Origin: Pseudanabaena sp. Chao 1811
Lineage (GTDB): Bacteria; Cyanobacteriota; Cyanobacteriia; Pseudanabaenales; Pseudanabaenaceae
NCBI RefSeq assembly: GCF_027942295.1
Contig: NZ_CP101416.1
Span: 1,962,001 to 2,026,000, forward strand
Direction of reading: 5' to 3'
DNA: 64,000 nucleotides
Positions within the stretch are counted from its first letter, which is position 1, and each line of letters begins with the position of its first letter. The position numbers and the translations under genes are program-made. The notes beneath the pieces are model-generated. The model ran no database searches, was not told the origin of the DNA, and saw nothing but the letters and a program-made list of their open reading frames with translations. Positions 46,001 through 54,757 of the stretch are shown in pieces.

Positions 46001-47284
46001 ATGTATAACCATTATTCTGTAATCATCGTTGGTGGTGGTCAGGCTGGACTCGCCATGAGCTATTGCTTAAAGGAAAGAGAAATTGACCATATTGTGTTTG
46101 AGAAAAATCGCATCGGGCATTCATGGCGCGATCGCCGATGGGATTCTTTTTGCTTAGTGACTCCCAACTGGCAATGTCAACTCCCCGGTTATCACTACAA
46201 TGGCAGTGACCCCAATGGATTCATGCAAAAAGATGAAATCGTAAAATATATTGAGGAATATGCCGAGTCCTTTTCACCGCCGATTAAAGAAGGTGTGGAG
46301 GTTTTAAAGGTAACTAAAAATGATGCCTTAAATGTATTTGAAATCAATACAACGATTGGGGATTTCACTGCCGATCAGGTGGTGATTGCGGTGGGAGGTT
46401 ACCATAACCCGAAACTACCACGTATTGCGGAGAGATTTCCCACAAGTATCATGCAGTTGCATTCTTCTCAATACCAAAATCCTGAATCTTTGCCTGACGG
46501 TGCGGTGCTGGTGGTTGGGACTGGGCAATCGGGCTGTCAGATTGCGGAAGATTTGCACCTCGCAGGTAAGCAAGTCCATTTATGTGTGGGTAGTGCGCCG
46601 CGATCGCCGCGTCGCTATCGGGGTAAGGATGTCGTTGATTGGCTCGCGCAAATGGGCTATTATGACCTAGCGATCGATGAGCATCCTCAAAAGGATAAGG
46701 TCAGAGCTAAGGCAAATCATTATGTGACTGGTCGCGATGGTGGTCGGGAGATCAATTTGCGCCAATTTGCGATCGAAGGAATGCAACTGCATGGCAGATT
46801 GAAAGCTATTCATCATGATAAATTAGAGTTCTTTGATGATTTAGTCCAAAACCTTGATAATGCTGATGCAGTGGCGGAAAGCATCAAGAAAACTATTGAT
46901 GGATTTATTGAAAAGAACCACATCGAAGCACCGATTGATCCGCCCTATCAACCAGTATGGCAACCTCAAGAATCGATCTTAGAAATAGATTTTGTAAAAG
47001 CGAATATTGGTGTCGTGATTTGGTGTACTGGCTATCATACGGACTTTAGTTGGATTGAGATTCCTGTATTTGATGGCAAGGGCTATCCCGGACATAAGCG
47101 TGGTGTTACGGATGTGAATGGTTTCTACTTCTTAGGATTGCCTTGGCTATACACTTGGGGCTCAGGGCGATTCTCAGGAATTGCGAGGGATGCGAACTAT
47201 TTAGCTGATTGCATGATCTCCAAGAAGAAAGTCTCCTCTTCTAGTGCTTGGAGCATTGTCAACGAATTTCTCATTGGTTCGTAA
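46001..47284 (+). CDS. Nit1-cluster flavin-dependent oxidoreductase (MSMEG_0569 family)
   Basis: 427 residues. A Rossmann FAD motif (IVGGGQAGLAMSYCLKERE) at the N-terminus, followed by a second NAD(P)-type motif VVGTGQSGCQIAEDL and FLGLPWLYTWGSGRFSGI near the end, is the plan of flavin monooxygenases. The HSWRDRRWDSFCLVTPNWQ segment marks the MSMEG_0569 family that travels with nitrilase clusters. The product and reaction of the cluster are not established; a hydroxylation step is expected. An NtcA-type promoter lies directly upstream. A second NtcA promoter follows, so it may be transcribed apart from the downstream operon. Confidence 0.9.
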   Translation: MYNHYSVIIVGGGQAGLAMSYCLKEREIDHIVFEKNRIGHSWRDRRWDSFCLVTPNWQCQLPGYHYNGSDPNGFMQKDEIVKYIEEYAESFSPPIKEGVEVLKVTKNDALNVFEINTTIGDFTADQVVIAVGGYHNPKLPRIAERFPTSIMQLHSSQYQNPESLPDGAVLVVGTGQSGCQIAEDLHLAGKQVHLCVGSAPRSPRRYRGKDVVDWLAQMGYYDLAIDEHPQKDKVRAKANHYVTGRDGGREINLRQFAIEGMQLHGRLKAIHHDKLEFFDDLVQNLDNADAVAESIKKTIDGFIEKNHIEAPIDPPYQPVWQPQESILEIDFVKANIGVVIWCTGYHTDFSWIEIPVFDGKGYPGHKRGVTDVNGFYFLGLPWLYTWGSGRFSGIARDANYLADCMISKKKVSSSSAWSIVNEFLIGS

Positions 47285-47401
47285 CATCCACTACAACAAA
47301 TTCAAAAACTAGCGATTTCGCTAGGTGATTTAGATGGATTTTGGTTGATTGCTGACATTGCGATCGCCATCCCTATACATATAAATAGACTTCGCTCTTC
47401 C

Positions 47402-47444
47402 GTATTCAGTGTTACAAAACACCTTGTGAGAGAGCGCTTAATCT
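47402..47444 (+). promoter_or_regulatory. NtcA-type promoter upstream of the Sll0783-like gene
   Basis: GTA-TTCAGTGT-TAC at 47402-47415, then 23 bp, then TAATCT (TAN3T) at 47439-47444. Spacing is identical to the promoter at 45928. It is 57 bp upstream of the ATG at 47501. Confidence 0.85.
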
Positions 47445-47500
47445 GGCTTTCATCAAGCAATACCAATCATCATCAAACTATCAAACTAAGGATACATATC

Positions 47501-47983
47501 ATGCCTCAAGTTACAGCGCCTGCTCATCAAACTGGTGACTTCTTTGTTGATTACGAAGAGAAAGTATTTCCTGATGTCAAAGCCGAAGCTGGGGAGAAAG
47601 CGTTAGTAACTTTCCATACCGTTGCTTTTGAAGGTTCGATTGGTTTTGTGAACTTACTCCAAGCAACTCGTTTACAACGTAAGGGTTTTGAGACTTCTAT
47701 TTTACTCTATGGTCCTGGGGTAACCCTCGGTGTCCAGCGTGGTTTCCCAAAATTGGGAGATACTGCTTTTCCCGGACATCAGAACTTCAACGATCAGATT
47801 ACTAAATTTATGTCTGAAGGTGGCAAGGTTTATGCCTGTCGCTTTGCATTGCAAGCACTCTATGGTCATGGTGAAACCTCCCTCATCCCTGGAATTCGTC
47901 CCATTAGCCCCCTTGATGTATTAGATATCATTCTCCTCCATCGCAAGGATGGCGCTTTCATTTTAGATACTTGGACTCTCTAA
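47501..47983 (+). CDS. Sll0783/MSMEG_0572 family nitrogen-starvation-associated protein
   Basis: 160 residues from the ATG at 47501; a longer reading frame back to 47345 runs through the NtcA promoter and is rejected. The sequence matches the Synechocystis Sll0783 type ([60 protein letters not shown]). Sll0783 is strongly induced by nitrogen starvation and its mutant is impaired in polyhydroxybutyrate accumulation; the molecular activity is unknown. First gene of the nitrilase operon, driven by its own NtcA-type promoter. Confidence 0.9.
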   Translation: MPQVTAPAHQTGDFFVDYEEKVFPDVKAEAGEKALVTFHTVAFEGSIGFVNLLQATRLQRKGFETSILLYGPGVTLGVQRGFPKLGDTAFPGHQNFNDQITKFMSEGGKVYACRFALQALYGHGETSLIPGIRPISPLDVLDIILLHRKDGAFILDTWTL

Positions 47984-48041
47984 GTTTGCCATTCAATAGA
48001 ACATTAAGAGAGCGTATTAAAAGAGCATCAAGGAATCTTTC

Positions 48042-49013
48042 ATGGACTATTCACGCATAGTTAGAGCTGCTGCCGTTCAAATTAGCCCCGTTTTGTTTAG
48101 TCGTGATGGTACGACAGAGAAAGTTCTCGATGCGATCGCTAAAGCATCTAAAGAAGGTGCTCAACTAGTTGTTTTTCCAGAAACATTTATCCCTTACTAC
48201 CCCTACTTTTCCTTTGTGCAGCCACCTGTCTTGATGGGTAAAGAACATATGCGTCTTTACGAAGAAGCGGTTACAGTACCAAGTCCTGTAACTGAGGCGG
48301 TGAGTAATGCGGCAAAATCCTATAGAATTGTCGTGGTGTTAGGGATTAATGAGCGTGATCATGGTTCGCTGTATAACACACAGCTTATCTTTGATGCCGA
48401 CGGCACATTGGTGCTAAAGCGCCGCAAAATTACGCCGACCTATCACGAACGGATGGTTTGGGGACAGGGCGATGGTGCAGGTCTAACTGTGGTGGATACG
48501 GCTGTAGGGAAGGTTGGGGCTTTGGCTTGCTGGGAGCATTACAATCCTCTAGCAAGATATGCGCTGATGGCACAACATGAGCAAATCCATTGCGCTCAGT
48601 TCCCTGGTTCCTTGGTTGGGCAGATTTTCACCGATCAGATTGAAGTAACAATTCGTCACCATGCTTTGGAGTCAGGGTGCTTTGTGATTAATTCTACGGG
48701 TTGGTTATCTCCTGAACAGGTCGCTCAGATTACAACTGATGAGAAGTTACAGAAGGTGCTGAGTGGTGGTTGCAATACTGCCATTATTGGACCAGAGGGC
48801 AATCATCTCTGTCCACCGATTACGGAAGGTGAAGGCATGGCGATCGCCGATCTTGATTTCTCTCTGATCACTAAGCGAAAGCGGATGATGGATTCGGTCG
48901 GTCACTATGCACGTCCTGAGTTGTTGCAATTACATCTCAACTCTAGTGCTGCATCGGTGATGGCAGAGCAGTTACCTGAAGTGCTAGGAGATCTAGAAAT
49001 TCCTGTTGCTTAA
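48042..49013 (+). CDS. Nit1-type nitrilase
   Basis: 323 residues, C-N hydrolase superfamily. The catalytic triad is visible: E47 in [14 protein letters not shown]129 in [13 protein letters not shown]163 in [16 protein letters not shown]. The ACWEHYNP context is that of true nitrilases rather than amidases. It hydrolyses a nitrile to acid and ammonia; in Nit1 clusters of proteobacteria it has been linked to cyanide use, but the physiological substrate in cyanobacteria is open. It follows the Sll0783-like gene by 58 bp. Confidence 0.92.
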   Translation: MDYSRIVRAAAVQISPVLFSRDGTTEKVLDAIAKASKEGAQLVVFPETFIPYYPYFSFVQPPVLMGKEHMRLYEEAVTVPSPVTEAVSNAAKSYRIVVVLGINERDHGSLYNTQLIFDADGTLVLKRRKITPTYHERMVWGQGDGAGLTVVDTAVGKVGALACWEHYNPLARYALMAQHEQIHCAQFPGSLVGQIFTDQIEVTIRHHALESGCFVINSTGWLSPEQVAQITTDEKLQKVLSGGCNTAIIGPEGNHLCPPITEGEGMAIADLDFSLITKRKRMMDSVGHYARPELLQLHLNSSAASVMAEQLPEVLGDLEIPVA

Positions 49014-49049
49014 TCTCTCTAAATATTTGCCTTTCTAAGGGGCTACCAT

Positions 49050-49190
49050 GTACACACAACTAAGGCGATTCTAAAATATCATTCATAACCCCTCCCTAGC
49101 CCTCCCCTTGCAAAGGTGAGGGAATGAGATTTCTAGTTTTCCCCCTTTGTAAGGGGCAACTAAAGGGGTTTTTTGAGATTTGTGTGTATA
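49050..49190. repeat. MITE-like element inside the Nit1 cluster
   Basis: About 140 bp bounded by TACACACAA and TTGTGTGTA. Inside are CCCCTCCCTAGCCCTCCCCT and CCCCCTTTGTAAGGGG segments that can pair with each other. It sits between the nitrilase and DUF1348 genes; the 248-bp gap holds no gene. Confidence 0.65.
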
Positions 49191-49261
49191 AAAGTTAGTC
49201 TTGATAAGGGGCAGTTAGAGGTAAACAATCCCAGTCGTTAATACATATAAAATTCAAATCA

Positions 49262-49690
49262 ATGGAACTAAAGCCACCATTACCTCCTTTTACGCTGGAA
49301 ACTGCGATCGCTAAGGTGCAAGCTGCCGAAGATGCTTGGAATACTCGCGATCCTGATCGAGTTGCCTTAGCCTATACCGAAGATTCTCAATGGCGAAATC
49401 GAGCGGAATTTTTTAGCGGACGGGATGCGATTCGGGAATTTCTCAAACGTAAATGGGCGAAGGAGATGGACTATCGCCTCAAAAAGGAACTTTGGAGTTT
49501 CACCGATAACCGCATATCCGTACGCTTTGAATATGAGTGGCACGATGACTCTGGTTATTGGTATCGCGCCTATGGTAACGAGCAGTGGGAATTTGCGGAA
49601 AATGGGCTGATGCGACGACGGGAAGCCAGTATTAATGATGTTCTCATTCAAGAATCTGAGCGTAAATTTCGCTGGGAACGTAAGCCCTAA
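49262..49690 (+). CDS. DUF1348/NTF2-like protein
   Basis: 142 residues of the NTF2/SnoaL-like fold: [40 protein letters not shown], a [19 protein letters not shown] core and RREASINDV. The family is catalytically uncharacterised. It lies between nitrilase and radical SAM genes, 28 bp before the latter. DUF1348 is not among the Nit1 genes I remember as core, so it is probably an accessory member; a ligand-binding or isomerase-type role is possible. Confidence 0.85.
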   Translation: MELKPPLPPFTLETAIAKVQAAEDAWNTRDPDRVALAYTEDSQWRNRAEFFSGRDAIREFLKRKWAKEMDYRLKKELWSFTDNRISVRFEYEWHDDSGYWYRAYGNEQWEFAENGLMRRREASINDVLIQESERKFRWERKP

Positions 49691-49717
49691 CACCAAAATC
49701 ATGACTTGGGTAAGTAA

Positions 49718-50809
49718 ATGAACAAGCAACAGCTAATTACAGACATTCAAACTCAGGGATTGAGTTGGGTTGAGCCGAATGTGGGTGTGGCAGGTCGTAA
49801 AGGTGGCGCTGGCCCTTCTGACCATAAAGCGGTCACAATTGACGGTACGACGGTGATGGTTCCTATTTACACTGGCTCATCGGCGCGATCGCCTTACAAA
49901 GCAACACTCAATCCCGATACGGAGCAGTTAGTCCTCCATTTGGACGATCGCGAAGTGCTACCGATCGCCTTTCCCCAAGAACCAAAATTCTATAGCCTGA
50001 CCACAGCAGATGGTATTCCTTATCGCAAAATCGCCCTATTGCATAGCCGAGATGTCCTTGCGACAACGGTTTTGCAAACCTGTATGCGATACAACAATAC
50101 AGAAACATCTTGTCAATTTTGTGCGATCGGCGCATCTCTAGAGGCAGGTCGCACGATCGCCAGAAAAACGCCTGCTCAACTTGCGGAAGTGACCGAAGCG
50201 GCGGTGCGTCTTGATGGAGTTAAGCATCTGGTTATGACCACAGGTACACCAAATACTAGCGATCGCGGTGCAGCATATTTAACGGAATGTGCGCGGGCAA
50301 TCAAGGCAAAGGTGGATATTCCGATTCAGGCACAGTGCGAACCGCCCGATGATTTTATCTGGTTCGATCGCATGAAGGAAGCAGGGATTGATACTTTAGG
50401 AATGCATTTAGAAGCCGCCGATCCAGAGGTGCGATCGCGCATTATGGCAGGTAAAGCGTCAGTACCCATCGCATATTATTTTGAAGCCTTTGCGGCGGCG
50501 GTGAAAGTCTTCGGTTGGGGACAGGTTAGTACCTATCTGCTGGCAGGTTTGGGTGATAGTTTTGAAACTCTCGTGGAAATTAGTGATCGCCTAATTAAGT
50601 GTGGTGTCTATCCCTTTGTGGTTCCCTTTGTGCCGATCTCTGGTACGCCCTTAGCTAATCATCCTGCACCGAAGAGTGAGTTTATGTTTGCCCTTTACGA
50701 AAAAATTGGTGCAATGCTCAGAGAAGCGGGAATGTCTTCCGCCGATATGAAAGCAGGTTGCGGGAAGTGCGGCGCTTGTTCGGCACTTTCTACCTTTGAA
50801 AAGTTATAG
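49718..50809 (+). CDS. Radical SAM protein, MSMEG_0568 (Nit1-associated) family
   Basis: 363 residues. Instead of the usual CX3CX2C the cluster motif is C122-X9-C132-X2-C135 (TCMRYNNTETSCQFCAIGAS), characteristic of this family. A TIM-barrel pattern follows, with VMTTGTPNTSDRG, IQAQCEPPDDFIW and GMHLEAADPEVRSRI. A second Cys group near the C-terminus (C348, C351, C354 in GCGKCGACSAL) may bind an auxiliary Fe-S cluster. The reaction is not known. It is 28 bp after the DUF1348 gene and 11 bp before the GNAT gene. Confidence 0.92.
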   Translation: MNKQQLITDIQTQGLSWVEPNVGVAGRKGGAGPSDHKAVTIDGTTVMVPIYTGSSARSPYKATLNPDTEQLVLHLDDREVLPIAFPQEPKFYSLTTADGIPYRKIALLHSRDVLATTVLQTCMRYNNTETSCQFCAIGASLEAGRTIARKTPAQLAEVTEAAVRLDGVKHLVMTTGTPNTSDRGAAYLTECARAIKAKVDIPIQAQCEPPDDFIWFDRMKEAGIDTLGMHLEAADPEVRSRIMAGKASVPIAYYFEAFAAAVKVFGWGQVSTYLLAGLGDSFETLVEISDRLIKCGVYPFVVPFVPISGTPLANHPAPKSEFMFALYEKIGAMLREAGMSSADMKAGCGKCGACSALSTFEKL

Positions 50810-50820
50810 AAAACAACAAT

Positions 50821-51327
50821 ATGTCCCAATCCTATATATTTAAACTGGCAACCTCTCCTCAAGAAATAAAAGCATACTTCGATTTGAGAAGAGCCATCTT
50901 TGTGGAAGAGCAGGATGTATTTGAAGAAGATGATTTTGATGATATTGATAAGAAAGCTTATCCGATCGTCGCCATTGAGCCTACTAGCGATCGCGTTGTG
51001 GGCGTAGTCCGAATTTACGAAGCACAGCCTAGACTTTGGTATGGTGGCAGATTGGGAACTCACCCAGAATTTCGCCGTGGTTGGCAGATTGGCAAAGGTT
51101 TAATCCATAAGGCAGTCACCACTGCAAATACATGGGGATGCGATCGCTTTTTGGCAACCGTACAATTACAGAACGTGCGCTTTTTTCAACGCTTGCATTG
51201 GGCATCTCTAAACGAAATGACGATTTGCGATCGCCCCCATCATTTAATGGAAGCCGATCTCAACTTCTATCCTGCGGCGATGGAATTATGTCCTAGTCTA
51301 CTGCGTCAAGATCTCAAGGTGTCTTGA
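50821..51327 (+). CDS. GNAT acetyltransferase, MSMEG_0567/Sll0786 family
   Basis: 168 residues. The GNAT acyl-CoA region appears as GGRLGTHPEFRRGWQIGKGL, with the family-specific beginning FKLATSPQEIKAYFDLRRAI FVEEQDVFEED. Conserved member of the Nit1 cluster directly after the radical SAM gene. The substrate is unknown. Its stop codon overlaps the ATG of the next gene (TGATG), so translation is coupled. Confidence 0.9.
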   Translation: MSQSYIFKLATSPQEIKAYFDLRRAIFVEEQDVFEEDDFDDIDKKAYPIVAIEPTSDRVVGVVRIYEAQPRLWYGGRLGTHPEFRRGWQIGKGLIHKAVTTANTWGCDRFLATVQLQNVRFFQRLHWASLNEMTICDRPHHLMEADLNFYPAAMELCPSLLRQDLKVS

Positions 51328-52289
51328 TGCTGTCAGAATTGGTGACCCGATTAAAGCGATCGCTAAGTTTGCCGCAAAAGCAGGATATTCAAACGGCTGC
51401 CAAAGCGTTACATCAAGGATGGCAACCTGAAGCATGGCAAAGCGATCGGGTTCTAATTGGTGATGATTGCGCGGCAATTCCCGATGGTGATGGCTACTTG
51501 CTATTTGCGGCGGAGGGAATGTTACCTAAGCTAATTGAAACCGATCCTTGGTTTGCGGGTTGGTGTGCGGTGATGGTCAATGTCAGTGATATCTATGCGA
51601 TGGGTGGTAAGCCGATCGCTGTAGTCGATAGCATTTGGAGTCAATCTCGCCCACAGACAGATCCTTTATGGGAAGGAATGAAGGCTGCATCTCTTGCCTA
51701 CCAAGTTCCCATTGTTGGTGGTCATACCAACTGTCACAGTCCCTATGCGGCTCTATCTGTTGCTATCCTAGGACGCGCTCAAAATCTGATTTCTAGTTTC
51801 AAGGCGCAGCCTGATGATCTACTGATTATCGCAACGGATTTTCGTGGTAAATCCCATCCTGATTATGCTTTTTGGAATGCTGCAACTACTGCTGATCCTG
51901 CGCGATTGCGTCAAAATCTGGCGATCTTACCAAGACTAGCGGCGAGGGGTTGGTGTGATGCAGGCAAAGACATCAGTATGGGTGGAATTGTCGGAACATT
52001 ATTGATGCTTTTAGAAACCTCTAACTGTGGCGCAGTTCTCGATCTTGATCGCATTCCTTACCCTGAGTCCCTTGATCTCGAAAAATGGCTAACTTCCTTT
52101 CCCAGCTATGGCTTTCTCTTGAGTATCCGTCCTGAATATTTAGCCAAGGTGCAAGCTGAATTTGCAGATCAGGATTTAGTCTGTGCCGTGATTGGTGAAG
52201 TGCAAGCATCCCATCAGTTAATTTTGCGATCGCAGTCAGAATCCGTTCTATTCTGGGATTTTGATCAGGATGCTTTAACGGGATTTTAA
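51327..52289 (+). CDS. AIR-synthase-related protein, Sll0787 family
   Basis: 320 residues from the ATG at 51327 (a TTG just before it is also in frame). PurM/ThiL-like ATP-binding fold: IGDDCAAIPDGDGYLLFAAE, WCAVMVNVSDIYAMGGKPIA, GGHTNCHSPYAALSVAILGR and DISMGGIVGTLLMLLE. These proteins phosphorylate or activate a substrate with ATP; in Nit1 clusters the substrate is not known. One-base overlap with the GNAT gene. A 91-bp gap follows before the methyltransferase gene. Confidence 0.9.
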   Translation: MLSELVTRLKRSLSLPQKQDIQTAAKALHQGWQPEAWQSDRVLIGDDCAAIPDGDGYLLFAAEGMLPKLIETDPWFAGWCAVMVNVSDIYAMGGKPIAVVDSIWSQSRPQTDPLWEGMKAASLAYQVPIVGGHTNCHSPYAALSVAILGRAQNLISSFKAQPDDLLIIATDFRGKSHPDYAFWNAATTADPARLRQNLAILPRLAARGWCDAGKDISMGGIVGTLLMLLETSNCGAVLDLDRIPYPESLDLEKWLTSFPSYGFLLSIRPEYLAKVQAEFADQDLVCAVIGEVQASHQLILRSQSESVLFWDFDQDALTGF

Positions 52290-52380
52290 ATCAGCCTGAT
52301 TTCGATGCCTGTGACCTGCTTGGCAAGGCACAAATGGTGGAAAATGCTAAACTAGCATCACTAGCTAACAAGTAAATTTC

Positions 52381-53277
52381 ATGACTGATTTGCCAAGTTT
52401 ACGCAGTTCCCAAACCCCAGATATTGCTAGCGGTCATGCTGGTCAAAAAAGTTGGACAGAGGTAGTGAACGATTATGCTGGGAAAGATTTAGGCGAAAGG
52501 AAGACTTGGTATGGCTCCGTTGCCGATGCTTACAATCGGGTGAGACCACGCTATCCATCGGAAATTATTAATCGCACGCTGCAACTAGCCCAATTGCCAC
52601 CGCAAGCCAAAATTCTTGAACTCGGCTGTGGACCCGCGATCGCCACAGTGAACTTTGCTAAGTTGGGATTTTGGCTCTTGAGTCTAGAGCCAAATCTCGA
52701 AGCCGCAACATTAGCCAAACAAAACTGTGCTGAATATCCTCAAGTGGAAATCCAAAATCTTGCCTTTGAGGAATGGGAATTAGAACGCGATCGCTTTGAT
52801 GCAGTCCTAGCGGCAACATCTTGGCATTGGCTCGATCCCGCAATTGCCTATGAAAAATCAGCAGTAGCATTGAAAGCAAAAGGTGTTCTCATTCTATTAT
52901 GGAATACGCCACCGCAACTAGATGAGCAAACCTATCAGTTAGTGGATGAAATCTACCAATCCATAGCACCTTCTATCCCCCTCTATGCCAGACATGAGGG
53001 CAGAAAAACTCATCAAGCAGATTTCTTGAAATTTAGTCAAACTATTATGGATTCGGGCTATTTTCACCATCTTAGCTATGATTCCTCTGTTTATAAAGTT
53101 ACCTACAGCCTTGATGACTATCTATTACTTTTGAGTACGCTATCTCCGTACATCGTTCTGACAGAAGAAACGAGGATTAGCCTCTTTGCAAAGTTACGAG
53201 AAGTTCTATATCGCAACCGAGGCGATCACCTCAATCTATCTTTTGTTTCTGCTTTTCATGTTGCCCACAAAATATAA
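52381..53277 (+). CDS. Class I SAM-dependent methyltransferase
   Basis: 298 residues. SAM-binding motif I is ILELGCGPAIATVNFAKLG, with an acidic LSLEPN at the end of strand 2 and post-motif VLAATSWHWLDPAIAYEKSA. The N-terminal ~40 residues (HAGQKSWTEVVNDYAGKDLG) are an extension. It lies within the Nit1 run, 91 bp after the Sll0787-like gene and only 3 bp before the glycosyltransferase, so it is probably part of the same transcript. Methyltransferases are not among the usual core Nit1 genes. The acceptor is unknown. Confidence 0.85.
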   Translation: MTDLPSLRSSQTPDIASGHAGQKSWTEVVNDYAGKDLGERKTWYGSVADAYNRVRPRYPSEIINRTLQLAQLPPQAKILELGCGPAIATVNFAKLGFWLLSLEPNLEAATLAKQNCAEYPQVEIQNLAFEEWELERDRFDAVLAATSWHWLDPAIAYEKSAVALKAKGVLILLWNTPPQLDEQTYQLVDEIYQSIAPSIPLYARHEGRKTHQADFLKFSQTIMDSGYFHHLSYDSSVYKVTYSLDDYLLLLSTLSPYIVLTEETRISLFAKLREVLYRNRGDHLNLSFVSAFHVAHKI

Positions 53278-53280
53278 TCT

Positions 53281-54453
53281 ATGCTCCAGAATCAAAAGTT
53301 ACGCATCGCTTTAATGACCTACTCCACAAAGCCTAGAGGGAGTGTTGTTCACACCTTGGAGTTAGCATCAGCTTTGCAAGCTTTAGGACATCAGGTTTGT
53401 ATTTTTGCTTTAGATAAGGATGGAGCAGGCTTTGAGCAACATTTGCCTTGCGAATATCAACCTATCCCTGCGAAACCTGCTCCTCCAGAGATTGATCTGT
53501 TGATTAAGCAACGTATTCAAGAATTTGTGGATTATTTAATCGATTATTCGCAAAATTTGCTCCTCAATTATGATATTTATCATGCTCAGGACTGTATCAG
53601 TGCCAATGCTTTAGCGATTTTGCGATCGCAGCAAATCATCCCTCATTTTATCCGTACGATTCACCATATCGAAGACTACAATAGTCCCTATTTACGCAAC
53701 TGTCAGGATCGCTCCATTCGCGAAGCATCGCTATGTCTATGTGTGAGTGATAGTTGGCAGGCGCAAATTCAAGAACATTATCAAATCCATGCGCTGAGAG
53801 TAATTAATGGTATTAATACCAGTCGCTTTTCTAGTCAGAAAAATGGCTCTGAAGCATCTCTAAAACAACGGTTTGGTCTAACAGGTTCACCCATTTATCT
53901 GACGGTTGGTGGCATTGAACCTAGAAAAAATTCTATCAATCTTCTAAAAGCATTTTCTCAAGTATTAATTGATTTTCCTAATGCTCAATTAGTGATCGCA
54001 GGTGGTTCGACCCTCTTCGATTATCAAGATTATCGCCAGCAATTTTTGGATACTGTCCAAGAGCTAGGAATTGATATTGGTAAATCCCTTGTGATTACAG
54101 GTATCCTCACCGATGTGGAATTACAGACAATTTATCGTTGTGCCGATATGTTCGTATTTCCCTCAATCAAAGAAGGTTGGGGACTAGTGATTTTTGAAGC
54201 GATCGCTTCAGGTTTACCGATCATTACTGCCAATATGCTGCCATTTACGGAATTCTTAACAACCTCACAGGCTCTATTGGTCGATCCCAATGATATTAAG
54301 GCGATCGCCCAAGCTATGCGATCTCTGAATGATTCTGATTTCGCGAGTTCTCTCATCCACGCAAGTCAAAGTATTTTATCTGATTACTCATGGGAGCGAT
54401 CGGCAAAAATGCACCTCAACGCATATCAAATGGCAATAATGGCAACAATCTGA
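53281..54453 (+). CDS. Glycosyltransferase, MSMEG_0565 (Nit1-associated) family, GT4
   Basis: 390 residues. The N-terminus RIALMTYSTKPRGSVVHTLE is the family hallmark. A GT4-type donor site follows: LTVGGIEPRKNSINLLKAFS and FPSIKEGWGLVIFEAIASGL with the E-x7-E pattern. It transfers a sugar from an NDP-sugar to an unknown acceptor, cytoplasmic or membrane-peripheral. Together with the methyltransferase 3 bp upstream, it suggests that the pathway makes a glycosylated, methylated small molecule. Last gene of the Nit1 cluster. Confidence 0.9.
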   Translation: MLQNQKLRIALMTYSTKPRGSVVHTLELASALQALGHQVCIFALDKDGAGFEQHLPCEYQPIPAKPAPPEIDLLIKQRIQEFVDYLIDYSQNLLLNYDIYHAQDCISANALAILRSQQIIPHFIRTIHHIEDYNSPYLRNCQDRSIREASLCLCVSDSWQAQIQEHYQIHALRVINGINTSRFSSQKNGSEASLKQRFGLTGSPIYLTVGGIEPRKNSINLLKAFSQVLIDFPNAQLVIAGGSTLFDYQDYRQQFLDTVQELGIDIGKSLVITGILTDVELQTIYRCADMFVFPSIKEGWGLVIFEAIASGLPIITANMLPFTEFLTTSQALLVDPNDIKAIAQAMRSLNDSDFASSLIHASQSILSDYSWERSAKMHLNAYQMAIMATI

Positions 54454-54755
54454 GTGAGACTATGAACGGATATTGGACGTATTATTCAGAGGCGATTGCT
54501 TAAGTCTCAAGCCTAATATAGGCGATCGCATTTTTACGTTAATCTATGGGTAGCAATTTAGGTTACAAAGGGAATTACTATAGTTGTACGGAGTCGGAAT
54601 TTGGGGATTGGGACTTTGCCAGCACTCATAAATTAGCAATTTTTAATAAGATTATTGCAGTTAATGACTAGATTAGTCGTCAGACATTTGTGCTGTTTTT
54701 AGATCCTAAAGGCATAAAAAAACACGCGAAGCGTGTTTTTTTATGCCTTTAGGAT
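54454..54755. other. Intergenic region ending in a long terminator palindrome
   Basis: About 300 bp between the convergent glycosyltransferase and topA genes. HIP1 octamers near 54520 and AT-rich sequence; no gene is seen. The right end (54701-54757) is the palindrome described next. Confidence 0.6.
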
Positions 54756-54757
54756 CT
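54701..54757. terminator. Bidirectional terminator palindrome overlapping topA stop
   Basis: AGATCCTAAAGGCATAAAAA, then AACACGC-GAA-GCGTGTT and full inverted copy, arm 27 bp. The right arm runs into the topA stop codon (reverse strand, 54756-54758). Confidence 0.9.

Noticed and set aside
47345-47500. N-terminal extension of the Sll0783-like gene
   Set aside because: The extension crosses the NtcA promoter and has no family similarity; the ATG at 47501 matches family starts.
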